A stretch of 64,000 nt of DNA from the NCBI RefSeq assembly GCF_030505195.1, contig NZ_CP129672.1:3382501-3446500 (forward strand), given 5' to 3'. The notes beneath the pieces were generated by a model. It did not search any database. It was not told the origin of the DNA and saw only the letters and a list, made by a program, of their open reading frames with translations. Positions 44,135 through 53,328 of the stretch are shown here, piece after piece; position 1 is the first letter of the stretch; every line of letters starts with the position of its first letter. This DNA is from Comamonas testosteroni. GTDB lineage: Bacteria; Pseudomonadota; Gammaproteobacteria; Burkholderiales; Burkholderiaceae_C. The position numbers were made by a program, and so were the translations under genes.

Positions 44135-44200
44135 CGCTCATGTTGGTGCACGCAGATGGCACGAATACGATGGCTGCTTCATCATTCGCAAGGAAAAGCC

Positions 44201-45175
44201 ATGGCCCTCGCCATTCGAATCTACAGCTCAGGTGCACCCGAAGTGATGCAGCTCGAAGCGCTGGATCTGCCCTCTCCAGGCCCGGGCGAGGTTCTGCTTG
44301 AGCAGACCGCCATCGGTGTCAATCCTCTGGATGTCAATCAGCGCAAGGGCATGGTCCCGATTGCATTGCCTTCGGGTTTGGGCCTTGAGGGCGCGGGTAT
44401 CGTGGCCGCCGTGGGCTCGGGGGTGTCGGGTCTGAAGTCAGGCGATCGGGTCGGCTACGCCACCGGTCCCCTGGGCGCGTATGCCAGTGCGCGCCTGTTT
44501 CCCGCGGATCGCCTGATCAGGCTTCCGGACGCACTTGGGGACGAAGCTGCCGCAGCGGTCCTGTTCAAGGGCATCACGGCCCAGTACCTGCTCAAGACCA
44601 CCGGCCAGGTGAAGCAGGGCAGCCGCGTGCTGATCTATGGCGCTGCGGGGGCTCTGGGGCAACTGATGTGCGCTTGGGCAAAGCATCTGGGTGCCCAGGT
44701 TCTGGGCGTTGTCTCCAAGCCCGCCAGTGTGGAGCGCGCCAAGGCGGCAGGCTGCGACCATGTGTTTGTCTTCGAGGCGCAGTCACTGCCATCCCAGGTG
44801 ATGCAGGCCACGCAGGGCCAGAAGGTGGATGTGGTCTACGACTCCATCGGAAAAGACACTTTCTTCGCTTCGCTGGACTGCCTGCGACCCAGAGGGCTGA
44901 TGGTGTCGTTTGGGGCCACATCGGGCCTGCCGCCTGCCGTCGAGGTGGGCGTGCTCAATGCCAAGGGCTCGCTGTTTCTGACCCGTCCGTCTCTGGCCGC
45001 GCATACGGCAACGACAGAGGAGTATCAGAGCCGTGCGCAGGACGTGCTGGATGCCATCGCAGCCGGCATACTCACGCCTCGCATATGGAAAAGCTACGCG
45101 CTCAAGGACGCAGCCCTGGCGCACGCAGACCTGGAGCAAGGACGCTCGCAAGGCTCGATCATCCTCACCCCCTGA
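44201..45175 (+). CDS. qor: NADPH:quinone reductase-like zinc-independent alcohol dehydrogenase family protein
   Basis: 324 aa medium-chain reductase. The N-terminal GroES-like domain contains TAIGVNPLDVNQRKG, GLGLEGAGIVAAVGSGV and DRVGYA. The nucleotide-binding motif GAAGALGQLMCAWAKHLGAQV lies near residues 145-165 and is followed by VVYDSIGKDTF. The catalytic zinc Cys/His of alcohol dehydrogenases are absent, as in quinone reductases (QOR), which reduce quinones with NADPH. The ATG at 44201 matches the family; an upstream in-frame ATG lies in the operator region. A LysR gene follows 15 bp downstream. Confidence 0.9.
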   Translation: MALAIRIYSSGAPEVMQLEALDLPSPGPGEVLLEQTAIGVNPLDVNQRKGMVPIALPSGLGLEGAGIVAAVGSGVSGLKSGDRVGYATGPLGAYASARLFPADRLIRLPDALGDEAAAAVLFKGITAQYLLKTTGQVKQGSRVLIYGAAGALGQLMCAWAKHLGAQVLGVVSKPASVERAKAAGCDHVFVFEAQSLPSQVMQATQGQKVDVVYDSIGKDTFFASLDCLRPRGLMVSFGATSGLPPAVEVGVLNAKGSLFLTRPSLAAHTATTEEYQSRAQDVLDAIAAGILTPRIWKSYALKDAALAHADLEQGRSQGSIILTP

Positions 45176-45190
45176 ATCGCTATAGACACC

Positions 45191-46135
45191 ATGGAGATAT
45201 TCGACAGCCAGCACACGGATGAGCTCGCCACGCTGGTCGCACTGGCGGACCAGGGCTCGTTTGCCGCTGCGGGACGATTGCTGGCGCGTCACCCTTCGGT
45301 GCTCTCCAAGCGCATGCAGGCTCTTGAGCGAAGACTGGGCGTGCGTCTGGTGGAGCGCACCACGCGCCAGCTGCATTTCACCAACGAGGGCTGGCGACTT
45401 GTCGAAAAGCTGCGCCAGGCTGCCCATCTGATTCGGGATGCGGAGCAGGAAGCGGCTCAGGGAGCGCAGGAAGTGCGGGGGCGCCTGCGCTTGTCCATGC
45501 CCGCGACGATGGGGCGGCGGTGGATCAGCCCCATGCTGGCGGATTTTTCCCTGGCCTACCCGCAAGTAGCGCTCGAAGTGGAGTACAGCGAGCGCATCGT
45601 GGACATTGTGGGGGAGCGTTTTGACGCCGCCATACGTATCGGCAGTCTGGCGGACAGCAGGCTGGTGGCCACGCGGCTGTGCGATCAGTACCGCTTTCTG
45701 TGTGCATCCTCCAGCTATCTTGAGCGCCATGAAGCGCCAGGCAGGCCTGCGGATCTCGCCCATCACAACTGCCTGGGCTACACCGGCTTGCTGGACTTTC
45801 CGCAATGGCGGCTGGTTCAGTCGGCAGGAGAGAAGGTCGCCAGGGTTGCCGAGTCGGTGCGCGTCAGCGGCTCCATCCTCAGCAACGACAACGAAGCTTT
45901 GCTGCATGCGGCACTCAAAGGCGTGGGCATCATCGCCGGCAGTGACTGGCACCTCATGCCTTCCATCCATGCGGGAGAGCTGGTCCGCATATTGCCGCAA
46001 TGGACCTTGGGGGAAGCCGGCGGCATCTACCTGCTGCGACCTTCGGGGCAGTACAACACGGGCGCCATGAAGGCGTTCAAGCAATGGGTGACGGAGGCTT
46101 TTGCGGCGGCTCCCTGGCGGCCCTCGGACCGCTGA
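45191..46135 (+). CDS. LysR-family transcriptional regulator
   Basis: 314 aa; N-terminal helix-turn-helix with VALADQGSFAAAGRLLARHPSVLSKRMQALERRLG (residues 13-47) and a C-terminal substrate-binding domain. It lies 15 bp after the qor-like gene on the same strand, so it should regulate that operon, perhaps through the dyad at 44114. The domain pattern is that of the large CrgA/DmlR-like LysR group. Effector not predictable. Confidence 0.88.
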   Translation: MEIFDSQHTDELATLVALADQGSFAAAGRLLARHPSVLSKRMQALERRLGVRLVERTTRQLHFTNEGWRLVEKLRQAAHLIRDAEQEAAQGAQEVRGRLRLSMPATMGRRWISPMLADFSLAYPQVALEVEYSERIVDIVGERFDAAIRIGSLADSRLVATRLCDQYRFLCASSSYLERHEAPGRPADLAHHNCLGYTGLLDFPQWRLVQSAGEKVARVAESVRVSGSILSNDNEALLHAALKGVGIIAGSDWHLMPSIHAGELVRILPQWTLGEAGGIYLLRPSGQYNTGAMKAFKQWVTEAFAAAPWRPSDR

Positions 46136-46213
46136 GTAGCCCTGCCTGCCCTGCGGCTTCAGGGCGATGAGTACGGGCCGCTCAAGGCCTGAAGCGCGCT
46201 GGCCACGCGAGGA

Positions 46214-47497
46214 TCAGGTGCCGCTCCTGCTTCCCAGCCAGGCAGCGCTATTGAGAAAAAAGCGTACCAGCTCGCTTTGACGGCGGGCACCGGTCTTGGA
46301 GAAGATGGAGCGCAGGTGAGCTCTTGCGGTATTGAGGCGAATGCCCAGCGCTTTGGCGGCTTCCTCCAGCGTCAGGCCGTGGGTCAGCTGGATCACCAGC
46401 GCGGTCTCCGAAGACGTGAGCTGAAACAGCTGCTGGGCCAGGTGCGCCGACGGATCGGCCTTGTCATCGGTGTTGCGCATGAACACCGCGACGCAGGGAC
46501 GGGTCTTGGCCTCTGCGTTGTCACCCGAGCAAATGCTCTGGACGACAAGCCCCCAATTGAGCTGACCCGAGGGACGGGCAATCGAGATGCCTTCGGTCAT
46601 GACGGACGCCGATACCTGGGAGGAGATCAAGGCATCCTTGACCAATCGCTGGAGCTTTCGGTTGTCGCTGGCATATTCAGCCTCCAGCGTGCCGCCGGAG
46701 ATCCTGAGTCCATCCTGAGCATCGAGAATGCCTTTGGCCGCAGGATTGCTTTCCAGTAATTGGCCATTCTGGTCCAGGATGACGACACCGACCATCAAGC
46801 GAGCCGTGACAGTGCTGTACAGCGACATGACCTGGCGATCATGGTGCAGTGCCAGATGCATATTCAGCGCACGGCGGATATGGGGCATGATCATGCGCCC
46901 CAGATCCAGGTCCCGCTGGCTGAAGGCCGGTTCTGATTCGGGGCGCGTGATCCGCAGGCCGTAGACACTGCCGTCTGTGGTCACGATATCGGCAGCCATC
47001 ACATGGAAAATATTGTGCACACGGCACCAGTCCTTGTAATAGACGCTGCTGCGCCATTCGCTCTCGGACATCAGGTCGGGAATGGTCTTGAATTGCTCCT
47101 TGGGCATGCCAAGGAATGGACTGTGCTCGCTGTAGACGTCGTGCGTGAGCAAGCCCTCGAGCCCTCCGGATGCGGTGACCACCAAACCGATATTGTCCCC
47201 TGCGGTCTGGCGGATGATCAGCACGGCAAAATTGCTGCGCATATGCGTGCGAATCACCTCCAGGCAGGGAACCCAGGCCTCCGGCAAAGAAGCCGCGTCA
47301 TAGAGGTGGTTGATGAATTCGCTGAAGCGCTCCGCGCCGATCAGCTCTTCGGTCTCTGGGGTCTGAATTCCGGATGTCGGGCCATCTTTGAGCGCAAAAG
47401 TCATTGAGGCTTGTGCGTAATCGATGGGTTTGAGTTTGCCGTAGGTGGGGCTCATTGCGTTGACCTCTTGCTGTATTGCATTATTAGCGCCCCTCAT
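46214..47497 (-). CDS. LuxR-family helix-turn-helix regulator
   Basis: 427 aa. The N-terminal half (about residues 45-250) looks like a large sensor or PAS/GAF-like region with no recognised catalytic motif, and includes VVILDQNGQLLESNPAAKGIL, a PAS-like strand. The C-terminal LuxR/GerE domain is near 370-420: LTSSETALVIQLTHGLTLEEAAKALGIRLNTARAHLRSIFSKTGARRQSELVRF. The start is uncertain: ATG 47497 has AGAGG 7 bp upstream, ATG 47455 also has AAGAGG upstream, and an ATG at 47581 lies in the terminator of the convergent gene and is rejected. No cognate kinase lies next to it. Confidence 0.8.
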   Translation of the reverse strand: MRGANNAIQQEVNAMSPTYGKLKPIDYAQASMTFALKDGPTSGIQTPETEELIGAERFSEFINHLYDAASLPEAWVPCLEVIRTHMRSNFAVLIIRQTAGDNIGLVVTASGGLEGLLTHDVYSEHSPFLGMPKEQFKTIPDLMSESEWRSSVYYKDWCRVHNIFHVMAADIVTTDGSVYGLRITRPESEPAFSQRDLDLGRMIMPHIRRALNMHLALHHDRQVMSLYSTVTARLMVGVVILDQNGQLLESNPAAKGILDAQDGLRISGGTLEAEYASDNRKLQRLVKDALISSQVSASVMTEGISIARPSGQLNWGLVVQSICSGDNAEAKTRPCVAVFMRNTDDKADPSAHLAQQLFQLTSSETALVIQLTHGLTLEEAAKALGIRLNTARAHLRSIFSKTGARRQSELVRFFLNSAAWLGSRSGT

Positions 47498-47566
47498 CGG
47501 CTTGCCTCTTTCAATACCGTCGTGTGAACGACACAAAGCCATCTGGCAGCACTTGAATGGAAGCAT

Positions 47567-47592
47567 GCAAAAGGGGAGCAATGCTCCCCTTA
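47567..47592 (-). terminator. Terminator of the ABC exporter gene
   Basis: AAGGGGAGCA-A-TGCTCCCCTT, perfect 10-bp arms (47571-47591), followed on the minus strand by TTTTGC. It lies about 91 bp after the exporter stop codon and just upstream of the LuxR-family gene. Confidence 0.8.
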
Positions 47593-47682
47593 TGATCTAC
47601 GGCGCACTCATGCAATGAGCGGGGTACGCCCGTGTGTCAGGCGCTACCGGCGATGGTGGCCTGAGCGCACGACAACACTGGG

Positions 47683-49527
47683 CTATTGCACGGCCTCGTC
47701 CTGGTCGGCCAGGAAGCCGCCGCTTTGGTGCGCCCAGAGCTTGGCGTAGATGCCGCCGCGCTGCAGCAGTTGCTGGTGCGTGCCTTCTTCCACGATATGG
47801 CCTTCGTTCATGACGATCAGGCGATCCATGGCCGCGATGGTGGACAGGCGGTGGGCAATGGCGATCACGGTCTTGCCGTCCATCAGCGAGTCCAGGCTTT
47901 CCTGGATGGCCGCTTCCACCTCGCTGTCCAGTGCACTGGTGGCTTCGTCGAGCAGCAAAATCGGAGCGTCCTTGAGCATCACGCGTGCAATTGCCACGCG
48001 CTGGCGCTGGCCGCCCGAGAGCTTGATGCCGCGCTCGCCGACCTGGGCGTCATAGCCGCTGCGGCCTTTGAGGTCGGTCAGCGTGGCGATGAAGTCAGAA
48101 GCCTCGGCCTTGTCGGCAGCGGCGTGCATGTCGGCTTCGCTGGCGTCGGGGCGACCGTAGAGGATGTTGTCGCGCATGGAGCGGTGCAGCAGCGAGGTGT
48201 CCTGCGTCACCATGCCGATGGCGCTGCGCAGGCTGTCCTGCGTCACGCTGCGGATGTCCTGACCGTCGATGGTGATGCGCCCGCTTTGCGGCTCGTGAAA
48301 GCGCAGCAGCAGATTGACCAGCGTGGACTTGCCCGCGCCCGAGCGTCCGATCAGGCCGATGCGCTCGCCAGGGCGGATGTGCAGGTTCAGATGGTCCAGC
48401 ACCTTTTTGCCGTCCGCCTTGTAGCCAAAGCTCACATCCTCGAAGGCAATCGCTCCTCGCGTGACCTGCAGCGGTTTGGCGTCGGGTGCATCGACGATGG
48501 TGCGCGGCTTGGTCAGCGTGGTGATGCCGTCCTGGATGGTGCCCACGTTCTCGAACAGGCCCGTCATCTGCCACATCACCCAGTGCGAGTAGCCCATCAG
48601 CCGCAGCGCCATGGCAATCACGGCCGCCACCACGCCGGCGGAGGCCTGAGCCTGCGTCCACAGATACAGCGCCGTGCCGCCGCTGCCCAGCAGCAGCAGG
48701 GCAATCATCAGGTGGTTGGCGATCTCGAACAGGCTGACCAGACGCATCTGCGCATAGCCCGTGGCCTTGAAGGCCTCCATGGCATTGCGCGCATATTCGG
48801 CTTCGCGGCGCGTGTGGGCAAACAGCTTGACGGTGGCGATATTGGTATAGGCATCGGTGACGCGGCCCGTCATCATGGAGCGCGCATCGGCCTGCTCCTT
48901 GCCGATCTGGCCCAGGCGCGGCACGAAATAGAAGCAGGCTCCGGCATAGGCGACGAACCACAGCGCAAACGGAATCATCAGCCGCCACTCGAAGCTGGCC
49001 GCCAGAATCAGAATGCCGATCATGTAGACGCCCACGCCTACAAACACGTCCACCACCATGAACACCACTTCCCGCACCGACAGCGCGGTCTGCATGATCT
49101 TGGTGGTGATGCGGCCGGCAAATTCGTCCGCATAAAAGGACATGCTCTGGCCCAGCATCAGCTTGTGGAACACCCAGCGCAGCCGCATGGGAAAGTTGAT
49201 GGCCAGCACCTGGTGCATGACGGTGGTGTGCAGGGCCAGCAGCGCCACGCTGCCCAGCAAGATGGCGGCGATGCCCAGCACCATGGATTGCTGTTCGGCC
49301 CAGAAGTGGGCGGGCGAGACCGTGCCCAGCCAATCCACCACGCGGCCCATGATGGCGAACAGCACTGCTTCATAAGCGGCCAGCAGTGCCGAGGTGAGGG
49401 TCATCAGACCAATCCAGCCGCGCATGCCTTGCGTGCAGGCCCAGACAAAGGCAAAAAAACCTTTGGGCGGGACCTTGGGCTCCTGCGCGGGATAAGGTGG
49501 AACCTGTTTTTCAAAAAATCGGAACAA
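47683..49527 (-). CDS. ABC exporter, fused transmembrane/ATPase (MsbA-like half transporter)
   Basis: 614 aa half-size type I ABC exporter: six transmembrane helices in the first 330 residues, then a nucleotide-binding domain with Walker A GRSGAGKST, signature LSGGQRQRVAIARVML, Walker B ILLLDEATSALDSE and switch His IAHRLS. Monocistronic, with a terminator 91 bp downstream. The substrate (lipid, drug or peptide) cannot be told; N-terminal YPAQEPKVPPKGFFAFVW is not diagnostic. Multidrug and lipid exporters look alike at this level. Confidence 0.92.
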   Translation of the reverse strand: MFRFFEKQVPPYPAQEPKVPPKGFFAFVWACTQGMRGWIGLMTLTSALLAAYEAVLFAIMGRVVDWLGTVSPAHFWAEQQSMVLGIAAILLGSVALLALHTTVMHQVLAINFPMRLRWVFHKLMLGQSMSFYADEFAGRITTKIMQTALSVREVVFMVVDVFVGVGVYMIGILILAASFEWRLMIPFALWFVAYAGACFYFVPRLGQIGKEQADARSMMTGRVTDAYTNIATVKLFAHTRREAEYARNAMEAFKATGYAQMRLVSLFEIANHLMIALLLLGSGGTALYLWTQAQASAGVVAAVIAMALRLMGYSHWVMWQMTGLFENVGTIQDGITTLTKPRTIVDAPDAKPLQVTRGAIAFEDVSFGYKADGKKVLDHLNLHIRPGERIGLIGRSGAGKSTLVNLLLRFHEPQSGRITIDGQDIRSVTQDSLRSAIGMVTQDTSLLHRSMRDNILYGRPDASEADMHAAADKAEASDFIATLTDLKGRSGYDAQVGERGIKLSGGQRQRVAIARVMLKDAPILLLDEATSALDSEVEAAIQESLDSLMDGKTVIAIAHRLSTIAAMDRLIVMNEGHIVEEGTHQQLLQRGGIYAKLWAHQSGGFLADQDEAVQ

Positions 49528-49703
49528 GATGGAAATTCTCCCGGTTCATGCTTGTGGCATATCTTGTCCGCATGGTAGGGGAGTGTCCGGGATGGGTGTC
49601 AAGCGGACTCGATGACCGCTTGTCCCATGGGCCATTGGTGCGGGCCTGATGAGCGCATGGCGCGCTCGGGCTATAGCGGGTTATTGCGGCGGCCTGCGCG
49701 GCG

Positions 49704-49731
49704 AAAAAAAACGCCGCATCGTGTGCGGCGT
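49704..49731 (-). terminator. Terminator of cysK
   Basis: ACGCCGCA-CACGA-TGCGGCGT followed on the minus strand by TTTTTTT, 22 bp after the cysteine synthase stop codon. Confidence 0.92.
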
Positions 49732-49753
49732 GGCAGGAAAGCGCGCTGCGCGA

Positions 49754-50674
49754 TCAGGCGTTGGGCAGGAAGCCTTCCACCGACAGGTAGCGCTCACCCG
49801 TGTCGTAGGCAAAGCCCAGCACCCTGGCGCTGGGTGGCAGCTCGGGCAGCTTCTGGGCAATGGCGGCCAGTGTGGCGCCCGAGGAGATGCCGACCAGCAG
49901 GCCTTCCTCGCGAGCGGCGCGGCGCGCGTATTCGCGTGCGGGCTCGGCCTCCACCTGAATCACGCCGTCGAGCAGGCTGACGTCAAGATTCTTGGGCACA
50001 AAGCCGGCGCCAATACCCTGGATCGGGTGGGGCGCGGGCTGACCGCCGGAGATCACGGGCGATGCCGCGGGCTCCACCGCATAGACCTTGAGATTGGGGA
50101 ACTTGGCCTTGAGCACCTTGGCCACGCCGGACAGGTGACCGCCCGTGCCCACGCCGGTGATGAAGGCGTCGATGCCGTCGGGGAAGTCGCGCAGGATTTC
50201 CTGGGCCGTGGTGGCCTCATGCACGGCCACGTTGGCGGGGTTCTCGAACTGCTGGGGAATCCAGGCGCCGGGCGTCTGGGCGGCCAGTTCCTGGGCGCGG
50301 GCGATGGCGCCCTTCATGCCTTTTTCCTTGGGCGTCAGATCGAACGATGCGCCATAGGCCAGCATCAGGCGGCGGCGCTCGATGCTCATGCTCTCGGGCA
50401 TGACCAGGATCAGCTTGTAGCCCTTGACGGCCGCGACCAGGGCCAGGCCCACGCCGGTGTTGCCGCTGGTGGGCTCGATGATGGTGCCGCCGGGCTTGAG
50501 CGCGCCGGACTTTTCGGCGTCTTCCACCATGGACAGCGCAATACGATCCTTGATGGAGCCGCCGGGGTTGCTGCGCTCGGACTTGATCCAGACGTTGGTA
50601 TTGCTTCCGAACAGACGGTTGATGTGAATGACGGGCGTGTCGCCAATCGTTTGCAGAATGTTGTCAGCTCTCAT
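49754..50674 (-). CDS. Cysteine synthase (O-acetylserine sulfhydrylase)
   Basis: PLP enzyme forming cysteine from O-acetylserine and sulfide or thiosulfate, 306 aa. The PLP Lys is in NPGGSIKDR (near residue 43), and the substrate loop [13 protein letters not shown] is near residue 68. PLP-phosphate binding [13 protein letters not shown] is near 176 and the last PLP contact [11 protein letters not shown] near 262. The size and sequence fit CysK or CysM; the CysM/CysK choice is unclear, so no symbol is given. It is divergent from a LysR gene (50831) over a 156-bp gap with several symmetric elements, suggesting LysR regulation, although CysB is the common cys regulator. Confidence 0.94.
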   Translation of the reverse strand: MRADNILQTIGDTPVIHINRLFGSNTNVWIKSERSNPGGSIKDRIALSMVEDAEKSGALKPGGTIIEPTSGNTGVGLALVAAVKGYKLILVMPESMSIERRRLMLAYGASFDLTPKEKGMKGAIARAQELAAQTPGAWIPQQFENPANVAVHEATTAQEILRDFPDGIDAFITGVGTGGHLSGVAKVLKAKFPNLKVYAVEPAASPVISGGQPAPHPIQGIGAGFVPKNLDVSLLDGVIQVEAEPAREYARRAAREEGLLVGISSGATLAAIAQKLPELPPSARVLGFAYDTGERYLSVEGFLPNA

Positions 50675-50723
50675 CGGACCTCCGCGAATAAGGGGTGGTG
50701 GGACAGTGGATCACAGCGCAGGC

Positions 50724-50784
50724 TGTCTGCGCAGACACAGAGCATTGTGCACGCAAGCATTGTGCGAATGGGCTATATCGATAT
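50724..50784. promoter_or_regulatory. Cluster of repeats in the cysK / lysR divergent promoter region
   Basis: A perfect 14-bp palindrome TGTCTGC-GCAGACA (50724-50737), a 10-bp direct repeat AGCATTGTGC at 50741-50750 and 50756-50765, and ATATCGATAT (50775-50784) lie in the 156 bp between the two start codons. They are candidate binding sites for the LysR protein. Confidence 0.45.
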
Positions 50785-50830
50785 GACCCGAAAAGTGGGC
50801 AAGGCCGCAGGCGGTGATTAACATCGACCC

Positions 50831-51772
50831 ATGAATCTACGGTTTCTGGAAACCTTTGTGCTGCTGGCCGAGCTGCGCAACTTCCGCATGACGGCCGAGC
50901 GGCTGTTCACCACGCAGGCCGCCGTCTCCAGCCGCATCGCCACGCTGGAGCAGGAGTTCGGCGTGCGCCTGTTCGACCGCGGCGTACGCGAGGTCACGCT
51001 CACGGCCGACGGAGCCAAGGCCCTGGTGCATGCCGAGCGCATGCTCAGGCTGATGCGCGAGATGCGCGAGGACATGCTGGACAAGCAGGCCTACGCGGGC
51101 GTGATCCGCATCGGCGCCATCGAATCCATCGTGCACAGCTGGTTCCCCGACTTTCTCGCGCTGCTGCAGCAGCGCTATCCGCGGCTGCAGGTGGAGATCG
51201 CCTGCGACACCACGATCCATATGTCGGAGCAACTGCTCAAGGGGCAGCTCGATGTCTCGCTGCAGGCCAAGCCCGTGTCCAGCGGTGCCATCGCGAATCT
51301 GTCGCTGGGCGAGTTCGCCATGGCCTGGGTGGGCAGCCCCAAGCTGGGCATAGGCGACGAGACCCTGAGCCTGGCCGAGCTGGCGGCTTTTCCGATCATG
51401 AGCTTTGCGCGCGGCTCGGAGCCGTATGCGGTGATCGAGCAACTGTTCAGCGCCGAAGGCAGCGCCTCGCCGCACATGAACTGCATTGCCTCGGTGGCGA
51501 CCATGATCCGCGTGGTCTGCGACGGCCTGGGCGTGGCGGCCGTGCCGCCGGCCATCATCCAGCGCGAGCTGTCCGAGCAGCGCCTGCGCCTGCTGCGCGT
51601 GGATCGCGAGTTCCCCACGCTGCCGCTGGTGGCCTGCTGGCGCAACGACCACCATAACCCGCTGGCCGAAACCGTGGTGCGCGCCGCCGAAGAAGTGGCC
51701 ACGGCCTTTGCGCTGAACCACGGCCAGGCGGTGGCGCGGCTGCCCGGCACCCGTCTGGCAGGGGATGCATAA
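50831..51772 (+). CDS. LysR-family transcriptional regulator
   Basis: 313 aa; N-terminal helix-turn-helix (MNLRFLETFVLLAELRNFRMTAERLFTTQAAVSSRIATLEQEFG) and a C-terminal effector domain. It faces cysK divergently, so it may regulate cysK. The subgroup is not clearly CysB or Cbl, so an alternative is control of the amidase cluster downstream on the opposite strand. A repeat copy separates it from that cluster. Confidence 0.88.
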   Translation: MNLRFLETFVLLAELRNFRMTAERLFTTQAAVSSRIATLEQEFGVRLFDRGVREVTLTADGAKALVHAERMLRLMREMREDMLDKQAYAGVIRIGAIESIVHSWFPDFLALLQQRYPRLQVEIACDTTIHMSEQLLKGQLDVSLQAKPVSSGAIANLSLGEFAMAWVGSPKLGIGDETLSLAELAAFPIMSFARGSEPYAVIEQLFSAEGSASPHMNCIASVATMIRVVCDGLGVAAVPPAIIQRELSEQRLRLLRVDREFPTLPLVACWRNDHHNPLAETVVRAAEEVATAFALNHGQAVARLPGTRLAGDA

Positions 51773-51844
51773 GCGCAGGAGCAGGCACCAATGGTGCCCG
51801 CGCCAATGCCTGCCGTGCATTTGGGGTGTGCCTCAGTACCGAAT

Positions 51845-51938
51845 AAAAAAGGAGCTTTAACCGCTTGATGCATATGGATTTCAGAGTGTTTTCTATCTGA
51901 AATCGATTGCAGTCAAGCGGTAGTAGCTCCTATTTTTT
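51845..51938. repeat. Family A intergenic palindromic repeat, copy 5
   Basis: A six-A tract, then GGAGCTTTAACCGCTTGATG (51851-51870) and, symmetric to it, TCAAGCGGTAGTAGCTCC (51913-51930), followed by TATTTTTT. The flanks make it a bidirectional terminator-like hairpin. It sits in the convergent gap between the LysR gene and the amidase gene. Confidence 0.75.
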
Positions 51939-51948
51939 GGCTCTGCAA

Positions 51949-53313
51949 TCAGGCCCGGGCGAGCAGGGCCTCCACGGCCAGCGCCACCGACAGCAGGCGC
52001 TGGTCCTGGCCGGCCGTGCCGGCCAGGCTCAGGCCCACGGGCGCTTCGCCCGCGCGGTGGCAGGGCAGGGACAGCGCGCAGCCATCGAGGAAGTTGATCA
52101 GCGTGGGATTGCGCAGCATCAGTCCGTTGGCCGCGAAATAGGCCTCGTCGCTGGCCTCAAGCTCGGCAATCTTGGGCGCAATCACAGGCACCGTGGGCAT
52201 GAGCATCAGGTCGTGATCGGCCATCTGCGCCTGGACGCGGGCAATCCACTGCTGCCGCAGCGCCAGCAGCTCGATATAGTCGGCCGCGCTGATGTCCTTG
52301 CCGCGCAGAATGCGTGTGCCCACGCGCGGATCGTATTCGGCCAGGCGGCCGGCGCCGTCGATATGGCGGCGGTGCCAGGCCCAGGCCTCGGCGGCGGTGA
52401 AGCCGCCCTTGGCATTGATCTGCGCAAGCTCGGAAAAGGGCTGCACCACGGCCTCGGTGATCTGCACGCCGGCCGCGTACAGCAGCGACAGCGCACGCTG
52501 CCAGGCCGCAGCCACGGTGCTGTCCATGCCGTCCAGCACCACGTTCGTGGGCACCAGCAGGCGCAGGCCCTGCAGCGAGGCCGCGCGCAGCTCGTCATGC
52601 GACTGGCCCGACAGCACCGCGTCCAGCGCGGCGCAGCAGCGCACGCTGGGCGCCAGCGGGCCGATGGAGTCCAGATTGGCCGACAGCGGCAGCACGCCCT
52701 GCATGGAAACGCGCCGCGCCGTGGGCTTGAAGCCGGTCAGGCCGCACAGCGCCGAGGGAATGCGCACCGAGCCGCCGGTGTCCGAGCCGATGGCGGCCAG
52801 CGCCATGCCGTCGGTCACCGAGATGGCCGCGCCCGAGGACGAGCCGCCGGGAATGCGGCCGCCGTCGATATCGCGCTGCCAGGGATTGCGCGGCGTGCCG
52901 TAGTGCGGATTCAGCCCCAGGCCCGAGTAGGCGAACTCGGTCATATTGGTGGTGCCCACGATGACCGCACCCGCGCGGCGCAGGCGCTGCACGACTTCGG
53001 CAGTCTGCGTGGCGGGTGCGGCGCTGGCCAGCAGCCTGGAGCCGCCCAGCGTGGGGTGGCCGGCGATGTCGAACAGATCCTTGACCGAGATGGGCAGGCC
53101 TTCCAGGGGCGAGCGTGCCAGGCCGGCCGCGCGCAGCGCATCGCTGGCGCGGGCTTCGGCCAGGGCCTGCTCGCGCAGCACGCGGGTGAACACGCGCGGG
53201 CCTTCGCCTTGCGCGGCGCGGTCCAGCGCCTGCTCGGCCAGTTGCACGGCGCTGGTCTGGCCTTGGGCCAGGCGCTCGCAGACCTGGTCAAGGCGGGGGG
53301 AGATTGAAGTCAT
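51949..53313 (-). CDS. Amidase of the amidase-signature family
   Basis: 454 aa amide hydrolase. The Ser-cisSer-Lys triad is visible: Lys in GLPISVKDLFD (near residue 76), cis-Ser in GGSSSGAAISV (near 155), and nucleophile Ser in GSDTGGSVRIPSALCG (near 180). It matches GatA/AtzF-like amidases. It is the last gene of a three-gene cluster with a DUF2848 protein (16 bp before it) and an MFS permease, so a probable role is hydrolysis of an imported amide. Gat use is unlikely because no gatB/gatC lies here. Confidence 0.88.
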   Translation of the reverse strand: MTSISPRLDQVCERLAQGQTSAVQLAEQALDRAAQGEGPRVFTRVLREQALAEARASDALRAAGLARSPLEGLPISVKDLFDIAGHPTLGGSRLLASAAPATQTAEVVQRLRRAGAVIVGTTNMTEFAYSGLGLNPHYGTPRNPWQRDIDGGRIPGGSSSGAAISVTDGMALAAIGSDTGGSVRIPSALCGLTGFKPTARRVSMQGVLPLSANLDSIGPLAPSVRCCAALDAVLSGQSHDELRAASLQGLRLLVPTNVVLDGMDSTVAAAWQRALSLLYAAGVQITEAVVQPFSELAQINAKGGFTAAEAWAWHRRHIDGAGRLAEYDPRVGTRILRGKDISAADYIELLALRQQWIARVQAQMADHDLMLMPTVPVIAPKIAELEASDEAYFAANGLMLRNPTLINFLDGCALSLPCHRAGEAPVGLSLAGTAGQDQRLLSVALAVEALLARA

Positions 53314-53328
53314 GGGTAGCTCCGGTGT

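Noticed and set aside
46136..46213. GCTTCAGG/CCTGAAGC dyad after a LysR gene considered as a terminator
   Set aside because: The arms are separated by about 25 bases and no T-tract follows; not listed.
47686..49578. 630-aa plus-strand open frame antisense to the ABC exporter
   Set aside because: Opposite strand has a complete ABC exporter with Walker motifs; this frame is an artefact of codon bias.
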